From Oscillospiraceae bacterium (GTDB taxonomy: Bacteria > Bacillota > Clostridia > Oscillospirales > Oscillospiraceae), in assembly GCA_031280325.1 (NCBI GenBank), contig JAITGW010000008.1:1-8964 (forward strand): DNA of 8,964 nt, given 5' to 3'. Every line of letters begins with the position of its first letter. The first letter of the stretch is position 1. Made by a program: the position numbers and the translations under genes. This document shows, piece after piece, positions 6,823-8,964 of the stretch. Under the pieces are notes generated by a model. It had not been told where the DNA came from, did no database searches, and worked only from the letters and a program-made list of their open reading frames with translations.

Positions 6823-7907
6823 ACCTCATTACCTGAAACAACGTTATATCGGTTCCGGCTGAGAGAAATGCCGCAATGCCCGCAGAATATCTTGCCCTTG
6901 AAAATGTTTGAATTGTGCGGCGTGGAGAGCTGCTTTTTTGATTCCTCAAAAACATGTGCGCGGTGCGCCTGCACCGCCGCGAACATCTCCCTGCTCACAA
7001 TCGGCTCGTGGGTATCGCGGACGATAATCCACTTGTCGGGAGTGGTGGGTATCTGCTTATGGTTCAGCGTTTGCGACTTCCCCTGCACCATGTCTCCAAC
7101 GTAGACGTCATCGCTCAAAATAAGGCTAACAGTCCTCGGATGCCAGGAGATTCCGTCGCGCATATTACGCTGTGTGTAAATGCCTTTGCGTTGGGCATAG
7201 ACAGACGGCGCTTCAACTCCCATCTCGTTAAGGCGGCGGCTAATCGTGATGTAGCCGTCCCGCTCAAGCGCCCACCCGTAAATTTGCTTAACAACCGCCG
7301 ACGTTTCCGGGTCTACGACGAGCTTGTGGCAGTTGTCGGGGGCTTTGATGTAGCCATACGGTGGTTTTGCACCGACATATTCGCCGGACTTCATCGCTTG
7401 TTGCTGCTGTGCCCGAATCTTGCGCCCGATGTCCAAGGCGTAAGCCTCGTTTATCATGTTTTTCAGCGGCAGAATCACGCCCGCGCCGTTCTCCATATCG
7501 TGTACGGAGTCAAAATCGTCGTTTATGGCGATAAAACGCACACCCAGCGACGGAAGATACTTCTCAATGTAGTACCCCGTGTCGATGGCGCTGCGGCCAA
7601 GGCGCGAGAGGTCTTTCACGATTATACAGTTGATGACCCCGCTCTCCGCGTCGGAGAGCATTTTGTTAAACGCCGGGCGGTCGAACGTCGTGCCCGTCGC
7701 GCCGTTATCCACATAGAAATCCGCAAGCTCTATGTCCGTCGAAAGCTCGATGAAGTTCGAGAGCAGAGCCTTTTGGGTCTCAAGCGAATCGCCTTTCTTG
7801 TGGTTATCCTCGACGGACAGCCTTACATAACCAGCCGCCCGATAAGTCAGTACGGCGGTTTCGGAAGCGGCGGCGGCTTCCGTATTCTTTCTGCTTTTGC
7901 GAGCCAC
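6819..7907 (-). CDS. Large serine recombinase, C-terminally truncated
   Basis: A 362-residue protein starting at GTG (7907-7905), with GAGGGGG about seven bases upstream. It has an N-terminal resolvase domain with the catalytic Ser31 in YVRLS and the motif DLSRLGRS, followed by a recombinase DNA-binding domain (about residues 185-290). It then enters the zinc ribbon, CGHCG with Cys342 and Cys345, but stops 17 residues later without the second Cys pair, the coiled coil or the C-terminal tail. Large serine recombinases usually exceed 450-500 residues. The partner gene upstream shows what is missing. The start overlaps the stop of the upstream recombinase gene by one base (TAGTG), so the two are co-translated. 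The intact catalytic domain may still be active, but synapsis and site choice would be impaired. Confidence 0.87.
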   Translation of the reverse strand: MARKSRKNTEAAAASETAVLTYRAAGYVRLSVEDNHKKGDSLETQKALLSNFIELSTDIELADFYVDNGATGTTFDRPAFNKMLSDAESGVINCIIVKDLSRLGRSAIDTGYYIEKYLPSLGVRFIAINDDFDSVHDMENGAGVILPLKNMINEAYALDIGRKIRAQQQQAMKSGEYVGAKPPYGYIKAPDNCHKLVVDPETSAVVKQIYGWALERDGYITISRRLNEMGVEAPSVYAQRKGIYTQRNMRDGISWHPRTVSLILSDDVYVGDMVQGKSQTLNHKQIPTTPDKWIIVRDTHEPIVSREMFAAVQAHRAHVFEESKKQLSTPHNSNIFKGKIFCGHCGISLSRNRYNVVSGNEV

Positions 7908-8964
7908 TACGCCACCCCCTCATTCCCCGCCAACGCTCTTGCGGTTTCGTATTCCGACTGATAGTTGAACGTAATCTCCAACTTCGTCTTTGAGAATATG
8001 CGGACTGACTGAATGAGGTTTGCCACGATGCGGCGGTCAAGTTCGGTCAGCCCCTCAAAGCGTTTGAACGTATCCGCCCATTTGAGCCGCTCCGACTTGC
8101 CGGACATCACATCGTCAAGCTGGGCTTTCAGCGTTTCGATTGCCCCGCGCAGACGTTCCTCATCTGCGGCGTACTTGGCTTTCAGCAGTTTGTAGTCCTC
8201 TTTCTCGATAACCCCGTTAATCAGGTTCTCGTAAAGCGGGGTCTTGAATCCGGCTACCTGCATAAGCTGACGCTCGTTTTCGGCTATCTGCTCGGTGTAC
8301 TGCTTGACGAGGGCGTTGGTAACGCGCTGACCGTCCGAGCTTTGGAGTATGGTTTCGAGCGACGCTATGTTCGCGATATGCGATTTCACGCTCTCCAGTA
8401 CGCACTCGGCGAGTTCGTCCTCTTTGATGGACGGCGCGTTCAGGCAGCCGCGCTTTTTGGTGGTCGGGCAATAGTAGTAGTGATACTTCTTGCCGTCCCT
8501 GCCGGGTACGGACTTGCGGGTCATGCGTTCGCCGCAGCACCCGCAAATCAGTACGCCGGAGAACATATACACCTTATCGCTATTCGGCGCGGTGCGCGTG
8601 TCCAGCCGCATTATCCTCTGCGCCAAATCGAAGTCACGCTTCCGAATAATGGCTTCGTGGGCGTTTTCCGTGCGCTTCCACTCCGACACCGGCTTGTCGA
8701 TAAGGTCTTTTATCTTATAGTTCAGCGTGCCCTGCCGCCCCTGAATGAGCGTTCCCGTGTAGGTTTCGTCGCCGAGTATGCGAAGTATGGTCGTTGCTGA
8801 CCACTTCGCGTCGGGCTTATCGGCGAACCCGTTTCTGGGGTGGGGCAAACCGTGCGTTTTCTTGTACATATAAGGCGACTGTACGCCGAGCGCATTCAAC
8901 GTATCGGCAATCCGTACCGCGCTCGTTCCTTCAAGCTTCATGCGCAAGATGTCGCGGACGATGG
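7907..8964 (-). CDS. Large serine recombinase, C-terminal part (continues past the right edge)
   Basis: Only the C-terminal 351 residues are in the window; the frame stays open to base 8964, so the catalytic serine domain lies beyond it. Visible in order are the end of the recombinase DNA-binding domain (from IVRDILRM), a complete zinc ribbon with Cys codons at 8545, 8536, 8470 and 8446 (first base on the - strand), a charged coiled-coil region, and a C-terminal tail. These are the parts that control synapsis and direction in large serine integrases such as TndX or TnpX. The TTG at 8947 is inside the domain and is not the true start. The pair with the next gene resembles the adjacent recombinases of clostridial elements. 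It probably drives excision and integration of an element extending to the right. Confidence 0.88.
   Translation of the reverse strand, partial: IVRDILRMKLEGTSAVRIADTLNALGVQSPYMYKKTHGLPHPRNGFADKPDAKWSATTILRILGDETYTGTLIQGRQGTLNYKIKDLIDKPVSEWKRTENAHEAIIRKRDFDLAQRIMRLDTRTAPNSDKVYMFSGVLICGCCGERMTRKSVPGRDGKKYHYYYCPTTKKRGCLNAPSIKEDELAECVLESVKSHIANIASLETILQSSDGQRVTNALVKQYTEQIAENERQLMQVAGFKTPLYENLINGVIEKEDYKLLKAKYAADEERLRGAIETLKAQLDDVMSGKSERLKWADTFKRFEGLTELDRRIVANLIQSVRIFSKTKLEITFNYQSEYETARALAGNEGVA

Noticed and set aside
6954..7961. A 335-codon frame on the + strand opposite the truncated recombinase
   Set aside because: The - strand frame has clear catalytic and zinc-ribbon motifs, and the + strand frame has none.
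1..8964. CRISPR array, tRNA or rRNA genes
   Set aside because: No regularly spaced repeats, and no tRNA- or rRNA-like conserved segments were found.

Overview
The window looks like a GC-rich, low-spacer chromosome of an anaerobic Gram-positive bacterium, most likely a clostridial member of the Bacillota. This is inferred from AGGAG-type ribosome binding sites, a short lipoprotein signal on the binding protein, and tandem large serine recombinases of the kind carried by clostridial mobile elements. No taxonomic marker gene is present, so the assignment is tentative.

Bases 1-848 hold no gene I can support. There is a strong rho-independent terminator at 217-254 that closes a transcript entering from the left. 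After about 370 bases with no clear content comes a candidate promoter (628-656) surrounded by two inverted repeats, then a leader of about 186 nt with two hairpins.

Bases 849-6822 form one tightly packed operon on the + strand: two short ABC ATPases, a family 5 (peptide/nickel type) substrate-binding lipoprotein, a class I SAM-dependent methyltransferase, two DppB/DppC-type permeases, and a small histidine-rich protein. Five of the six junctions are overlaps or gaps of at most 12 nt. The exception is the 52-nt gap after the binding protein, which holds an 11-bp hairpin with a GCAA loop. All five parts of an importer are present. Three things point to transition metal import, nickel or cobalt being the best guess, rather than peptides: both ATPases are short like NikD/NikE, the last gene encodes a protein with ten His in its first 51 residues, and the binding protein carries a Met/Gly repeat. 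The methyltransferase inside the operon is the unusual part. It could modify a metal-carrying small molecule or act in use of the metal, but its substrate cannot be read from the sequence.

Bases 6819-8964 belong to a different unit on the - strand: two tandem large serine recombinases, overlapping by one base (TAGTG). The upstream one enters from beyond the right edge and has a complete C-terminus. The downstream one has an intact catalytic domain but stops after only the first half of its zinc ribbon, exactly where the transport operon begins. Its stop and the stop of the His-rich gene meet head to head in the sequence CTAG. This point is the likely left boundary of an integrated or decayed mobile element.
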